Assembly: GCA_963702235.1 (NCBI GenBank)
Contig: CAVPBZ010000007.1
Location: 432,291 to 496,290, forward strand
From: PALSA-505 sp963702235
Lineage (GTDB): Bacteria > Actinomycetota > Actinomycetes > Streptosporangiales > Streptosporangiaceae
DNA length: 64,000 bases
Reading direction: 5' to 3'
The notes below the pieces were generated by a model that was not told where the DNA came from, ran no database searches, and was given only the letters and a program-made list of their open reading frames with translations. A program made the translations under genes and the position numbers. Of the stretch, positions 17,548 through 25,491 are shown one piece after another. Positions within the stretch are counted from its first letter, which is position 1. Each line of letters opens with the position of its first letter.

Positions 17548-17790
17548 ATGGGGGCGAAGGATGAGACGAATGAGCAGCAACTGGCCAGTGTGTCAGCAGT
17601 GCAGCCCGCGGCAATGAACATCATAGGCGGTAGCCGCCTTTTCTGGGTCATCATCTTACTCGCGCTGTACATGGCATTCAGGGCGCCGATGACACTGTCG
17701 CACGTGCTGAATTCGATTGGTCACCTGATCGCCGTCATAGCCAGCGGCCTGACGCATTTCCTGGGTTCGGCGACGAGCAAGTCATCGTGA
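17548..17790 (+). CDS. small membrane protein of unknown function, with a TTA codon
   Basis: 80 aa with one clear hydrophobic helix (LFWVIILLALYMAF, about residues 31-45) and a second amphipathic one (LIAVIASGLTHFLG). ATG at 17548 with GGAG four bases upstream. Local GC is lower than in the neighbours. Leu37 is encoded by TTA (17656-17658), a codon very rare in high-GC actinobacteria. It sits between the HigB/HTH gene (divergent) and the EEP gene (convergent). I do not recognise a family. Confidence 0.55.
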   Translation: MGAKDETNEQQLASVSAVQPAAMNIIGGSRLFWVIILLALYMAFRAPMTLSHVLNSIGHLIAVIASGLTHFLGSATSKSS

Positions 17791-17814
17791 GTTCCGGTCC
17801 GGCCGCGCTGCCTG

Positions 17815-18612
17815 TTACTCGCTCAGCTCGGCGACCACGGCGTAGTGATCCGAGGGCCAGACGCCGTCCACTGGAACGTTGCCGGCCAGCCGGGCTGACT
17901 GCACCCGGCCGCGGCCGTGCCGGTGCAGGCCAGCCAGGATGTAGTCGATGCGCGAGTCGGGGATCAGGCTGTGCGCCTGGTAGCCGTTGCCGCGGTCCCA
18001 GGTAAATCCCGGGTCGGCCGGGTCGGCGTACCGCCAGGCGTCCACGAGCACCAGCCCGGGCACCGCCGGGGCGGTGAGCAGGCCGCCGAGCAGCCGCAGC
18101 TCGTCCGAGCCCGGCTCGGCGTTGAGATCGCCGGTGACCACCGGCGGATAGGCGGTGTCCGCCACGCGATCGGCCACGAACGCGGCGAGCGCGCGGACCT
18201 GCTCGGTGCGCACCTTCGAGGCGCCGGGCCGGTAGCTCAGGTGGGTGGTGAACATCGGCAGCACGCCGCCCGGTGCGCCGATGCGGGCGTGCAGCGCGAC
18301 CCTCCCCTCGGCGGCGTGAGCGGTCGGCAGCCGCAGCTCCTCGTGCGAGGTGATCGGCCAGCGGCTGAGGACGGCGTTGCCGATGCTGACCTCATGGCCC
18401 TGGCTGTCGTGGCTCTGCGCCGCCGCGGCCCAGCACCAGTGCATCCCGAGCCGCCCGGCGAGGTCGCCGGCCAGGTTGTGCCCGTCGGCGTCCCACACTT
18501 CCTGCAGCCCGCACACGTCGGGGCTGACCGCGGCCAGCGTCGCGGCGATCGCCTCATAGCGGCGCTGCCATGGCCCGTAACGCCACCACAGATTCCACGT
18601 CAGGACCCGCAT
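17815..18612 (-). CDS. endonuclease/exonuclease/phosphatase family hydrolase
   Basis: 265 aa metal-dependent phosphodiesterase fold. Family motifs: LTWNLWW (Asn), VCGLQEVWD (metal-binding Glu), FTTHLSYRPG, VVTGDLNAEPGSDELR (Asp/Asn pair) and the C-terminal PSDHYAVVAELSE (SDH). No signal peptide or membrane segment is seen, so it is probably cytosolic. The substrate could be nucleic acid, a phospholipid headgroup or an inositol phosphate. ATG at 18612 with GGGAG upstream. Confidence 0.88.
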   Translation of the reverse strand: MRVLTWNLWWRYGPWQRRYEAIAATLAAVSPDVCGLQEVWDADGHNLAGDLAGRLGMHWCWAAAAQSHDSQGHEVSIGNAVLSRWPITSHEELRLPTAHAAEGRVALHARIGAPGGVLPMFTTHLSYRPGASKVRTEQVRALAAFVADRVADTAYPPVVTGDLNAEPGSDELRLLGGLLTAPAVPGLVLVDAWRYADPADPGFTWDRGNGYQAHSLIPDSRIDYILAGLHRHGRGRVQSARLAGNVPVDGVWPSDHYAVVAELSE

Positions 18613-18717
18613 CGCCTGCTCCCGCCTCCTCGTCCCCGCCCTGCGCCTGCTGTCAGCTGCACGGGTCCCATCATCCTGGAGACCCGGCCGGGCCGCCGCC
18701 GGGGCTTGACCCTAGGC

Positions 18718-18762
18718 TTGACACCAGGAGATAACGGTTATCTAATTAGCTAACCGTTATCT
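18718..18762 (+). promoter_or_regulatory. promoter and double PadR operator
   Basis: The -35 is TTGACA (18718-18723) and the -10 is TCTAAT (18741-18746), with a 17-bp spacer. Overlapping the -10 is a perfect inverted repeat, AGATAACGGTTA (18729-18740) and TAACCGTTATCT (18751-18762). Each half sits inside its own palindromic 15-mer, AGATAACGGTTATCT (18729-18743) and AGCTAACCGTTATCT (18748-18762), centred 19 bp apart. A repressor bound here would block the polymerase; the obvious candidate is the PadR protein encoded 12 bases downstream. Confidence 0.82.
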
Positions 18763-18773
18763 GGGAGAGGCCT

Positions 18774-19301
18774 GTGCAGCAGGAAGTGGTGCTGGCGCTG
18801 CTGGCGAAGGAGCCGTCGCACGGGTACGAGCTGCGCGCCCGGCTGGGCCAGGCGCTCGGCCCGCTCGGGGATGCGATGAACGCCGGGCAGATCTACGTCA
18901 CGCTGGGCCGGCTGGAGAAGGCTGGCCTGGTGACGGGTGAGCAGGCCGCCGGGCTGGCGGACCGGCCGGACCGCAAGGTGTACCAGCTGACGGCGGCCGG
19001 CCAGCGGCGGGTCGCTGACTGGCTCGCCGAGGTGAGCTGGCCCAGACCTGACCTGGCGGAGTTTCACCTCAAGCTGGTCGCGGCCGCGGCGGCCGGGCTG
19101 GCCGACCCGCTGACCATCGTCGATACCCAGCGCCGCGAGCTGCTCCGCCGGCTGCGGGACGCCCAGCGGGCCGCGATGGCCGAGCCGGACCGCTCGGAAG
19201 CCGGGCTGCTGCTGGAGGGCATCGTGCTGCGGCTGCAAGCCGACCTGCGCTGGCTGGAAGCCTGCGAACGGAACTGGACCGGCCGGAAGGGCAAATCATG
19301 A
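18774..19301 (+). CDS. PadR-family transcriptional regulator
   Basis: 175 aa. An N-terminal winged helix (VVLALLAKEPSHGYELRARL, YVTLGRLEKAGLVTGEQ) is followed by the C-terminal helical dimerisation arm typical of PadR. It should repress its own operon, which continues with an ABC ATPase and an FtsX-type permease: the first gene overlaps by 4 bases and the operator lies at the promoter. GTG at 18774, preceded by GGGAGAGG. The ligand is unknown but presumably a compound exported or sensed by the transporter. Confidence 0.9.
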   Translation: MQQEVVLALLAKEPSHGYELRARLGQALGPLGDAMNAGQIYVTLGRLEKAGLVTGEQAAGLADRPDRKVYQLTAAGQRRVADWLAEVSWPRPDLAEFHLKLVAAAAAGLADPLTIVDTQRRELLRRLRDAQRAAMAEPDRSEAGLLLEGIVLRLQADLRWLEACERNWTGRKGKS

Positions 19302-20044
19302 CCGACGCCGTCAACAAGTCTGTACTGCGCGCCCGCGGGCTGCGCAAGGACTACGGCAAGGGCGAGGGACTGGTGCACGCGGTCAACGGGATCGACCTCG
19401 ATGTCGTCCCCGGGGAGACCGTGGCCGTGATGGGACCCAGCGGCTGCGGGAAATCGACGCTGCTGCACCTGCTCGGCGGACTGGACCGCCCGGCGGGCGG
19501 CGAGCTGCACCTGGCCGGACAGCGCATCGACCAGATGACCGAGCGAGCGCTGGCCCGGCTGCGGCGGCTCAGCATCGGCTTCGTGTTCCAGGCGTTTCAC
19601 CTGATGGACGAGCTGACCGCAGTCGAGAACGTGGGACTGCCCGCGCTGCTGGCCGGTCAGTCGGCCCGGTCAGCGCGGCGGCGGGCGGCCGGGCTGCTGG
19701 ACCAGGTCGGCCTGGCGGACCGGGCCAGGTTCCTGCCGTCGGCGCTGTCCGGCGGCCAGCGGCAGCGGGTCGCCATCGCCCGTGCGCTGGCCAACGATCC
19801 GCTGGCCGTGCTGGCCGACGAGCCCACTGGCAACCTGGACAGCGCCGCCACGCTGGACGTGCTGCGGCTGTTCGACACCCTGCACGAGGACGGGCAGACG
19901 CTGGTCATCGTCACGCACGACACCCGGATCGCGGCCACCGCCGACCGGATGATCTCGATGCGGGACGGCGCGTTCATCGACGAGACCAGGCTGACCGGCG
20001 GAACCACCGGTCAGCTCGGCGCGCTGGCCGGGCTGGAGGGCTGA
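19298..20044 (+). CDS. ABC transporter ATP-binding protein (MacB/LolD type)
   Basis: 248 aa. Walker A is GPSGCGKST, the signature is LSGGQRQRVAIARAL, Walker B is LAVLADEPTGNLD, and the H-loop is VIVTHD. The type matches ATPases that partner with FtsX-like permeases for export or mechanotransmission. It overlaps the PadR stop (ATGA) and is followed 4 bases later by the permease gene. Confidence 0.94.
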   Translation: MTDAVNKSVLRARGLRKDYGKGEGLVHAVNGIDLDVVPGETVAVMGPSGCGKSTLLHLLGGLDRPAGGELHLAGQRIDQMTERALARLRRLSIGFVFQAFHLMDELTAVENVGLPALLAGQSARSARRRAAGLLDQVGLADRARFLPSALSGGQRQRVAIARALANDPLAVLADEPTGNLDSAATLDVLRLFDTLHEDGQTLVIVTHDTRIAATADRMISMRDGAFIDETRLTGGTTGQLGALAGLEG

Positions 20045-20048
20045 GGCG

Positions 20049-21872
20049 ATGGGCCGGGTCGTGCTCGTGGCCCGCATCGTCGTGCGGGACCTGCGGCGCC
20101 GCCGGACCGAGGCGGCGCTGCTGCTGCTCGCGTTCCTGGCCGCCACCACCACGCTCACCCTGGGCCTGGTCCTGCACGGCGAGACCAGCCAGCCTTACCA
20201 GCAGACCCGGTCGGCCACGGCCGGGCCGGACGTGGTGGCCAGCGTCTATCCGGGATCGAGCGGGCGGGCCGTTACGGCGGGCCAGCTCGGGGCCCTCGGC
20301 GCGCTGGCGCGCGCCCGCGGCGTCACCGGCCACAGCGGGCCGTACCCGGTCACCTGGGCCGTGCTGCGGGCCCGGGGCATCACGGCCGGGGCGGAGGCCG
20401 AGGGGCGCGACCAGGGCCGGGCTTCGGTCGACCAGCCGAAGCTGACGCAGGGCAACCGGGTGCGGCCCGGCGGGGTGGTGATCGAGCGCACCTTCGCCGA
20501 GGCGCTCGGCGTCGGCACCGGCGACCGGATCACGCTGAACGGCCGGCCGTACACGGTCGCCGGGATCGCGGTCACCGCCGCGTTCTCGCCGTTCCCGCAG
20601 GTGTGCGGCGAGGGCTGCGCGCTCACCGCGCCCCAGCTGAACTCGTCCAATACCGGCCTGGTCTGGGTCACCCGGACCGCCGCCCGGGCCCTGGCCACGC
20701 CGCCGGAGCCGCTGACCTACTACCTGGACCTGAAGCTGGCCGACCCGGGGCAGGCCGGTGCGTTCGTCGCCGCGCACAGCGTGAACAGCCTGACCGCGCC
20801 GGGGCTGAACTCCTGGCAGGACATCAGCCAGCAGGACGGCCGGCTGGTGCAAACTGAGCAACTGGTCATGCTGACGGGCAGCTGGCTGCTCGGCGTGCTC
20901 GCGGTGGCCAGCGTGGCCGTGCTGGTCGGCGGCCGGATGGCTGACCAGATGCGCCGGGTGGGCCTGCTCAAGGCGGTCGGCGGTACGCCCGCGCTGGTCG
21001 CCGGAGTGCTCCTGGCCGAGTACCTGGTGCTGGCCCTGGTGGCCGCGGCCGGCGGCCTGGCCGCCGGATGGCTGGCCGCCCCGCTGCTCACCGGCCCCGG
21101 CGCCGGCCTGCTCGGCACCGCAGGCGCGCCCCCGTTCACCCTGGTCACGGCCGGGGTGGTGGTGGCCGTGGCCCTGCTCGTCGCGGTCGCGGCCGCGCTC
21201 GTCCCGGCCATCCGGGCCGCGCGCACGAGCACCGTCCGGGCGCTGGCCGATCCGGCCCGCCGTCCGCGGCGCCGGGCCTGGCTGATCGCCGCCTCGCGGC
21301 GCCTGCCGGTACCGCTCCTGGTCGGGGTGCGGGTGGCCGCCCGGCGGCCGCGCCGGGCGGTGCTGACCGTGGTCAGCATCGCGGTCACGGTCAGCGGGGT
21401 CGTGGCGGTGCTGTTCGCGCGCGCCCGGCTGAGCGCCGCCCAGGCCGCCGCGTCCCCGGGGCTGGGCAATCCGCGGACCGACCGGGCCGACCAGGTGCTG
21501 CTGGTCCTCACGGTCATGCTGATCGCCCTGGCCGCCGTGAACGCCATCTTCATCACCCGGGCGACGGTGCTGGACGCCAGGCACGCGTCGGCGGTGACCC
21601 GGGCGCTCGGCGCGACCCCGCAGCAGGTGACCGCCGGCCTGGTGGCGGCGCAGCTGCTGCCCGGGCTGGCGGGCGCCCTGCTGGGCCTCCCCGGCGGCAC
21701 CGCGCTGTACGCGGCCGTGAAACACGGCGCCACGATGACCTACCCGCCGCTGTGGTGGCTGCCTGCTGTGGTGGCGGGGATCCTGCTCGTGGTGGCCGGG
21801 CTCACCGCCATCCCCGCCCGGATCGGCGCCCGCCGCCCGGTGGCCGGGATCCTTCAGGCCGAGCTCGCCTGA
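20049..21872 (+). CDS. FtsX-like ABC transporter permease
   Basis: 607 aa membrane protein. An N-terminal helix (LLLLAFLAATTTLTLGLVL) is followed by a large extracytoplasmic domain (about 45-265), then three helices of the first FtsX core (LLGVLAVASVAVLVGGRMAD onward), a cytosolic linker with RRPRR stretches, and a second set of helices ending near VVAGLTAIPARI. This matches the duplicated FtsX layout. It works with the preceding ATPase and is controlled by the PadR promoter. Substrate unknown. Confidence 0.9.
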   Translation: MGRVVLVARIVVRDLRRRRTEAALLLLAFLAATTTLTLGLVLHGETSQPYQQTRSATAGPDVVASVYPGSSGRAVTAGQLGALGALARARGVTGHSGPYPVTWAVLRARGITAGAEAEGRDQGRASVDQPKLTQGNRVRPGGVVIERTFAEALGVGTGDRITLNGRPYTVAGIAVTAAFSPFPQVCGEGCALTAPQLNSSNTGLVWVTRTAARALATPPEPLTYYLDLKLADPGQAGAFVAAHSVNSLTAPGLNSWQDISQQDGRLVQTEQLVMLTGSWLLGVLAVASVAVLVGGRMADQMRRVGLLKAVGGTPALVAGVLLAEYLVLALVAAAGGLAAGWLAAPLLTGPGAGLLGTAGAPPFTLVTAGVVVAVALLVAVAAALVPAIRAARTSTVRALADPARRPRRRAWLIAASRRLPVPLLVGVRVAARRPRRAVLTVVSIAVTVSGVVAVLFARARLSAAQAAASPGLGNPRTDRADQVLLVLTVMLIALAAVNAIFITRATVLDARHASAVTRALGATPQQVTAGLVAAQLLPGLAGALLGLPGGTALYAAVKHGATMTYPPLWWLPAVVAGILLVVAGLTAIPARIGARRPVAGILQAELA

Positions 21873-21922
21873 TCGGGCGACCGGGCCGGGGAGCTGCCCA
21901 GCGGCCGGAGGATCACCGGGGG

Positions 21923-22438
21923 TCACCTGTCCGCAGCGGCTGACAGCCGGCGGAGCAGGTAGCTGGAGAAGTACGGGCCGTACCTGCGCTGCAGTTCGGG
22001 GCGGCGCCAGTCCCGGCCGTCGATCACGCCGCGGCAGGACGGCGTGCCGCAGCCGCACCGCATCGTCTCGTCGCTGTCGTCGAACAGCGCGTAGTCGGTG
22101 GTCAGCTCCTCGCCGGGCTCGATATCCCGCATCGCGACCAGGACGATATTCCCGGCGAAGCCGACGTTCGGCTCGCACGAGTGGTTGATGAACAGCATCA
22201 CCGGCTCGTACTCGGCTTCGTCCAGCGCGACGAGGTGCAGGCCGTCGCTGATCTGGACGTCGGAATTCTGCAGCCGCCCGGGCAGCCCGTTCAGCGTCGC
22301 GGTGTCCACGATGTGGCCGCCCTTGACGGCCACCACCTCGTCCCGGCTGATCGGCTCAACGGCGAGCAGGCCGCGCCCGGCGATGCCGCTGGGCTGGCCC
22401 TTTACCGCCTTCGGCGAGATGTAACTGGATACGATCAC
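21923..22438 (-). CDS. SET-domain protein
   Basis: 171 aa. The SET core is clear: IAGRGLLAVEPISRDEVVAV, the cofactor motif MLFINHSCEPNVGF (NHSCEPN), and DIEPGEELTTDYALFDD, followed by a post-SET-like CGCGTPSCRGVI with three zinc-ligand cysteines. It should methylate lysine on a protein substrate; the target is unknown. I start at the GTG at 22438, where recognisable sequence begins and GGAAG is 8 bases upstream. The frame stays open to 22984 (353 aa), but that extension is Arg/Ala-rich repeat translation. Convergent with the ABC permease. Confidence 0.85.
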   Translation of the reverse strand: MIVSSYISPKAVKGQPSGIAGRGLLAVEPISRDEVVAVKGGHIVDTATLNGLPGRLQNSDVQISDGLHLVALDEAEYEPVMLFINHSCEPNVGFAGNIVLVAMRDIEPGEELTTDYALFDDSDETMRCGCGTPSCRGVIDGRDWRRPELQRRYGPYFSSYLLRRLSAAADR

Positions 22439-23023
22439 TGGCCGTGCTTCCGCCCGGTGCGGGATCTGCGCCGCCCGCCGCGGTTCCTGGCGCCGCGTCC
22501 GTCGCGCTCCCGGTCCGCTCCGCCAGCGTGCTCGCGGCCCGTCTCGTGCCCGCCCGCCTGATCGCCGCTTGCGCCAGCCTGCCCCCCGCTTGCCCTCGGC
22601 TGGCTGTCGCTTGCCTCCGGCTGGCTGTCGCTTGCCGGCTGACCGCCGCCTTTGCCTGCGCGTCCGTCGGCTCCGCCGCCGCGCCGTCCCGGCGTGTCCG
22701 CGCTGCTCGCTGCGCCGCGCCGTCCCGGCGCATCCGGGCTGCCAGGTGAGCCTGCGCCCGCCGCGCGTCCTTCCGGCCTGCCCGGTGCGCGTGCGCCCGC
22801 CGCGCGTCCGTCGGGCGGCCGGCCGGTGCGCCCGCCGCGCGTCCCTCCGGCCTGCCGGGCGAGGCCGGCGCCGCGGCGACGCCTGATCGGCCCCGGCCTC
22901 AGCCAGCGCCTCGTGCTCGGCGTGCGGCCGCGACACGTCCCTGGCCCGCATCGCCGCGCTCAGCGTGACCTTCATGCTGGGCATGACACCAGTCTGTCAT
23001 CCCGGGCCACCGGGTGCCGGGCC
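22439..23023. other. 585-base gap with imperfect GC-rich repeats
   Basis: Between hisS and the SET gene I see no convincing gene. The sequence holds short imperfect direct repeats, for example GGCTGGCTGTCGCTTGCC near 22610 and CCCGCCGCGCGTCC near 22757, 22797 and 22832. Open frames on both strands translate to Arg/Ala/Pro-rich text. The first 25 codons after 22984 on the minus strand (PSMKVTLSAAMRARDVSRPH) look less random and could be the remnant of a gene that once followed hisS. Confidence 0.55.
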
Positions 23024-24358
23024 TCACCCGGGCGTGCCGACGGGATCCCCCCACAACATCCGCGACAGCTGCGCGGCAAGCTCCCCGGCCGGCACCGGTG
23101 TCTGGTCGCCGCTCGTCATGTCCCTGATCGTGACGCGGCCCTCGGCCTCCTCGGCCTTCCCGTAGATCAGGCAGAGCCGCGCTCCCGCGTCGCTCGCCCA
23201 CTTCAGCTGCCTGCCGAGCTTGGCCGACGCCCCGAGGTACACGCTCGCGCGGGCACCCGTCGAGCGGGCGACGGCGGCGAACCCGAAGCTCGCCGGGGCC
23301 AGTTCCTGGCTCATCACGGTGACCGCCACGTCCAGCCGGCCACGCTGGCCCTCGCTGTCCGCCGAACGCAGCGCCAGAATCCGCTCCACGCCGAGCGAGC
23401 CTCCCGTCGCCGGGACGTCGGGCCCGCCGAGCGCCTCGATCAGGTGGTCGTAGCGGCCGCCGCCGGCGATCGATCCGGGAATGCCAGGCGCGGTCACCTC
23501 CCAGATGGCGCCGGTGTAGTAGGACAGCCCGCGCACCAGCCGCGGCGTGAACACGATCCGGTTGGCGGGAACCTGGCTGCGCACCAGCGCGAGCAGCGTG
23601 TCGATTTCCTCCAGCCCGGACACGCTCTCCTCGCTGGACTTGAGCGCGGCGCGCACCTGCTCGGTCGCGTCCGGCGCGGTCATCGCGTCCACCAGCGCCC
23701 CGGCCCGGCCCTCGTTAAGGCCCCGCCCGGTCAGCTCGGCGGTCACCTCGGCCGGCGCCAGCTTGTCCAGCTTGTCCAGGCTGATCAGCACGTCCGGACC
23801 GATGTCGTCCGGCACCCCGAACGCCCGCAGCAGCCCGGCCAGCACCAGCCGCGAGTTCAGCAGCACGGTGAACCCGGGCACGTCCAGCCTGGCCATCGCG
23901 TCGCAGACGGCGCACAGCACCTCGGCATCGGCCAGCGGCGAGCGCGATCCGAGGATGTCCAGGTCGCACTGCCAGAACTCGCGGAAACGGCCCCGGCCCG
24001 GCCGGTCCGCCCGCCACACCGGGCCGATCGTGTACCGCTTGTACGGTGTCGGCAGCTGGCTGCCGTAGGCGGCAGCCACCCTGGCCAGCGGCACCGTCAT
24101 GTCGTAGCGAAGCGCCAGGTCCGCCTCGCCGGACGCCTCGTGCTCGCCCCGGCGCAGGATCTTGAAGATGAGCTTGTCGCCCTCGTCCCCGTACTTGCCC
24201 GTCAGCACGTCGAGGCGCTCGAACGCCGGGGTCTGCAGCGGCTCGAACGCGTAGCGGGCAAACACCTCTTTGATAATTCCGAACGCCGCTTCGCGGGCCT
24301 CGAGCTCGGGTGCAAGAAAGTCACGTGTCCCCGACGGGGGATCAAACCGCACTGGCAT
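23024..24358 (-). CDS. hisS: histidyl-tRNA synthetase
   Basis: Class II aminoacyl-tRNA synthetase charging tRNA-His. 444 aa from the ATG at 24358 (PVRFDPPSGTRDFLAPE). Visible motifs: RYDMTVPLARV (motif 2 region begins), IGPVWRADRPGRGRFREFWQ, GRYDHLIEALGG and GSLGVERILAL (motif 3). The C-terminal anticodon-binding domain follows (about 335-440). The frame extends to 24421, but no recognisable sequence precedes this ATG. Confidence 0.95.
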   Translation of the reverse strand: MPVRFDPPSGTRDFLAPELEAREAAFGIIKEVFARYAFEPLQTPAFERLDVLTGKYGDEGDKLIFKILRRGEHEASGEADLALRYDMTVPLARVAAAYGSQLPTPYKRYTIGPVWRADRPGRGRFREFWQCDLDILGSRSPLADAEVLCAVCDAMARLDVPGFTVLLNSRLVLAGLLRAFGVPDDIGPDVLISLDKLDKLAPAEVTAELTGRGLNEGRAGALVDAMTAPDATEQVRAALKSSEESVSGLEEIDTLLALVRSQVPANRIVFTPRLVRGLSYYTGAIWEVTAPGIPGSIAGGGRYDHLIEALGGPDVPATGGSLGVERILALRSADSEGQRGRLDVAVTVMSQELAPASFGFAAVARSTGARASVYLGASAKLGRQLKWASDAGARLCLIYGKAEEAEGRVTIRDMTSGDQTPVPAGELAAQLSRMLWGDPVGTPG

Positions 24359-24561
24359 GCGCCTATGCTGCCCGACAGCGGCGACAACGTCACATCGGTT
24401 CCGCCGCGGAGCCGTCGGCACCGCCGGCGTTTTCGCTACCGTCCGCAGGGGTGCCGCCCTGCCGAGCCCGTCCTTCGTCCAGCCGGGTGCAGCGCGCGCA
24501 CCCCCCGGTTGTCCGCCCGCCGCACTACATTGGACCCGGTGAGCAGATGAGGAGGAGTGCC

Positions 24562-25488
24562 GTGGCGGGCGAGCTTCGCACCGGCGGCGGGCGCGGTGCG
24601 CCGCCGCTGGGTGTGCCCTGGGGGCGTCAGCCCGGCGCGGGCTCTGGGGTCCTGTGGGAGACGCTGCGCGGCCTCGTGGCCGCGCAGTCCGCGCAGTCTG
24701 GCCGGGCGAGCCTGGACGTGGTGGACGTCGGCGGCGGTACCGGCGGCTTCGCCGTCCCGCTCGCGCTCCTCGGGCACAGCGTGACCGTGATCGACCCGAG
24801 CCCCGACTCGCTGGCCGCCGCGCAGCGGCGGGCGGCGGAGGCAGGCGTGCCGCTGCGCGCAGCGCAGGGTGACGTGTCCGATCTGGCTGCCGTCATGGAC
24901 GGGGGCGGCTCCGCTGACCTGGTGCTGTGTCACAGCGTGCTCGAGTACGTCGATTCCCCCGAGGCGGCGATGACCGCGATCGCCGCGCTTCTGCGGCCCG
25001 GCGGCGTGGTCAGCGTGCTCGCCGCCAGCGCGGTCGCGGCCGTGATCCACCGGGTCCTGGCCGGCCGCTTCGACGAGGCCAGGAGGCTGATCGCCGCGGT
25101 GCCCGTGCCCCCCGGCGAGGCCAGCCCAGGCGGCGTCCCCGGCGGTCCGGTCAGCTCCGGCGGCGAGGCCATCCCCGGCGGCGATGTAGGCGCCGGCGGC
25201 GCGGCCGGTGCCGGCGGCGAGGCTGGTGCCGGCGGCCAGGATGCCGCGGGCCCGGACGGGCTGCCGCGCCGATTCACCCTGCCCGCGGTCGTCGGGCTGA
25301 TCGAGCGGGCGGGGCTCCGCCCCGGCCCGGGGCACGGCGTCCGGGTGTTCACGGATCTGGTGCCGGCCAGCCTCACCGACGCCGACCCGGGTGCGGCCGG
25401 GGCGCTGGCCGCCCTGGAGGAGGCCGCCTCCGCCCATCCGGCGTTCCGCGGCCTGGCCACCCAGTTCCACGTGCTCGGATTCCGGTAA
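24562..25488 (+). CDS. class I SAM-dependent methyltransferase
   Basis: 308 aa. The SAM-binding motif I is VVDVGGGTGGFAVPLA, with the motif II acidic residue in VTVIDPSPDSL and motif post-I/IV in LVLCHSVLEYVDSPE. A Gly-rich insertion (about residues 180-230: GGVPGGPVSSGGEA, GAGGEAGAGG) separates the catalytic half from a C-terminal helix-strand part that ends RGLATQFHVLGF. GTG at 24562 with GGAGGA five bases upstream; an ATG at 24547 is an alternative. It is 3 bases from dinB, so they are probably one transcript. Substrate unknown. Confidence 0.85.
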   Translation: MAGELRTGGGRGAPPLGVPWGRQPGAGSGVLWETLRGLVAAQSAQSGRASLDVVDVGGGTGGFAVPLALLGHSVTVIDPSPDSLAAAQRRAAEAGVPLRAAQGDVSDLAAVMDGGGSADLVLCHSVLEYVDSPEAAMTAIAALLRPGGVVSVLAASAVAAVIHRVLAGRFDEARRLIAAVPVPPGEASPGGVPGGPVSSGGEAIPGGDVGAGGAAGAGGEAGAGGQDAAGPDGLPRRFTLPAVVGLIERAGLRPGPGHGVRVFTDLVPASLTDADPGAAGALAALEEAASAHPAFRGLATQFHVLGFR

Positions 25489-25491
25489 CAG

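Noticed and set aside
19974..22178. 734-codon minus-strand frame opposite the ABC permease
   Set aside because: Arg/Gly/Pro/Ala text without motifs, antisense to a clear FtsX-type gene.
22439..22984. Longer SET-domain protein of 353 aa
   Set aside because: The extra 182 residues are repetitive and lack conserved character; kept only as an alternative start.
22652..24550. 632-codon plus-strand frame across the hisS region
   Set aside because: Antisense shadow of hisS extended through repeats.
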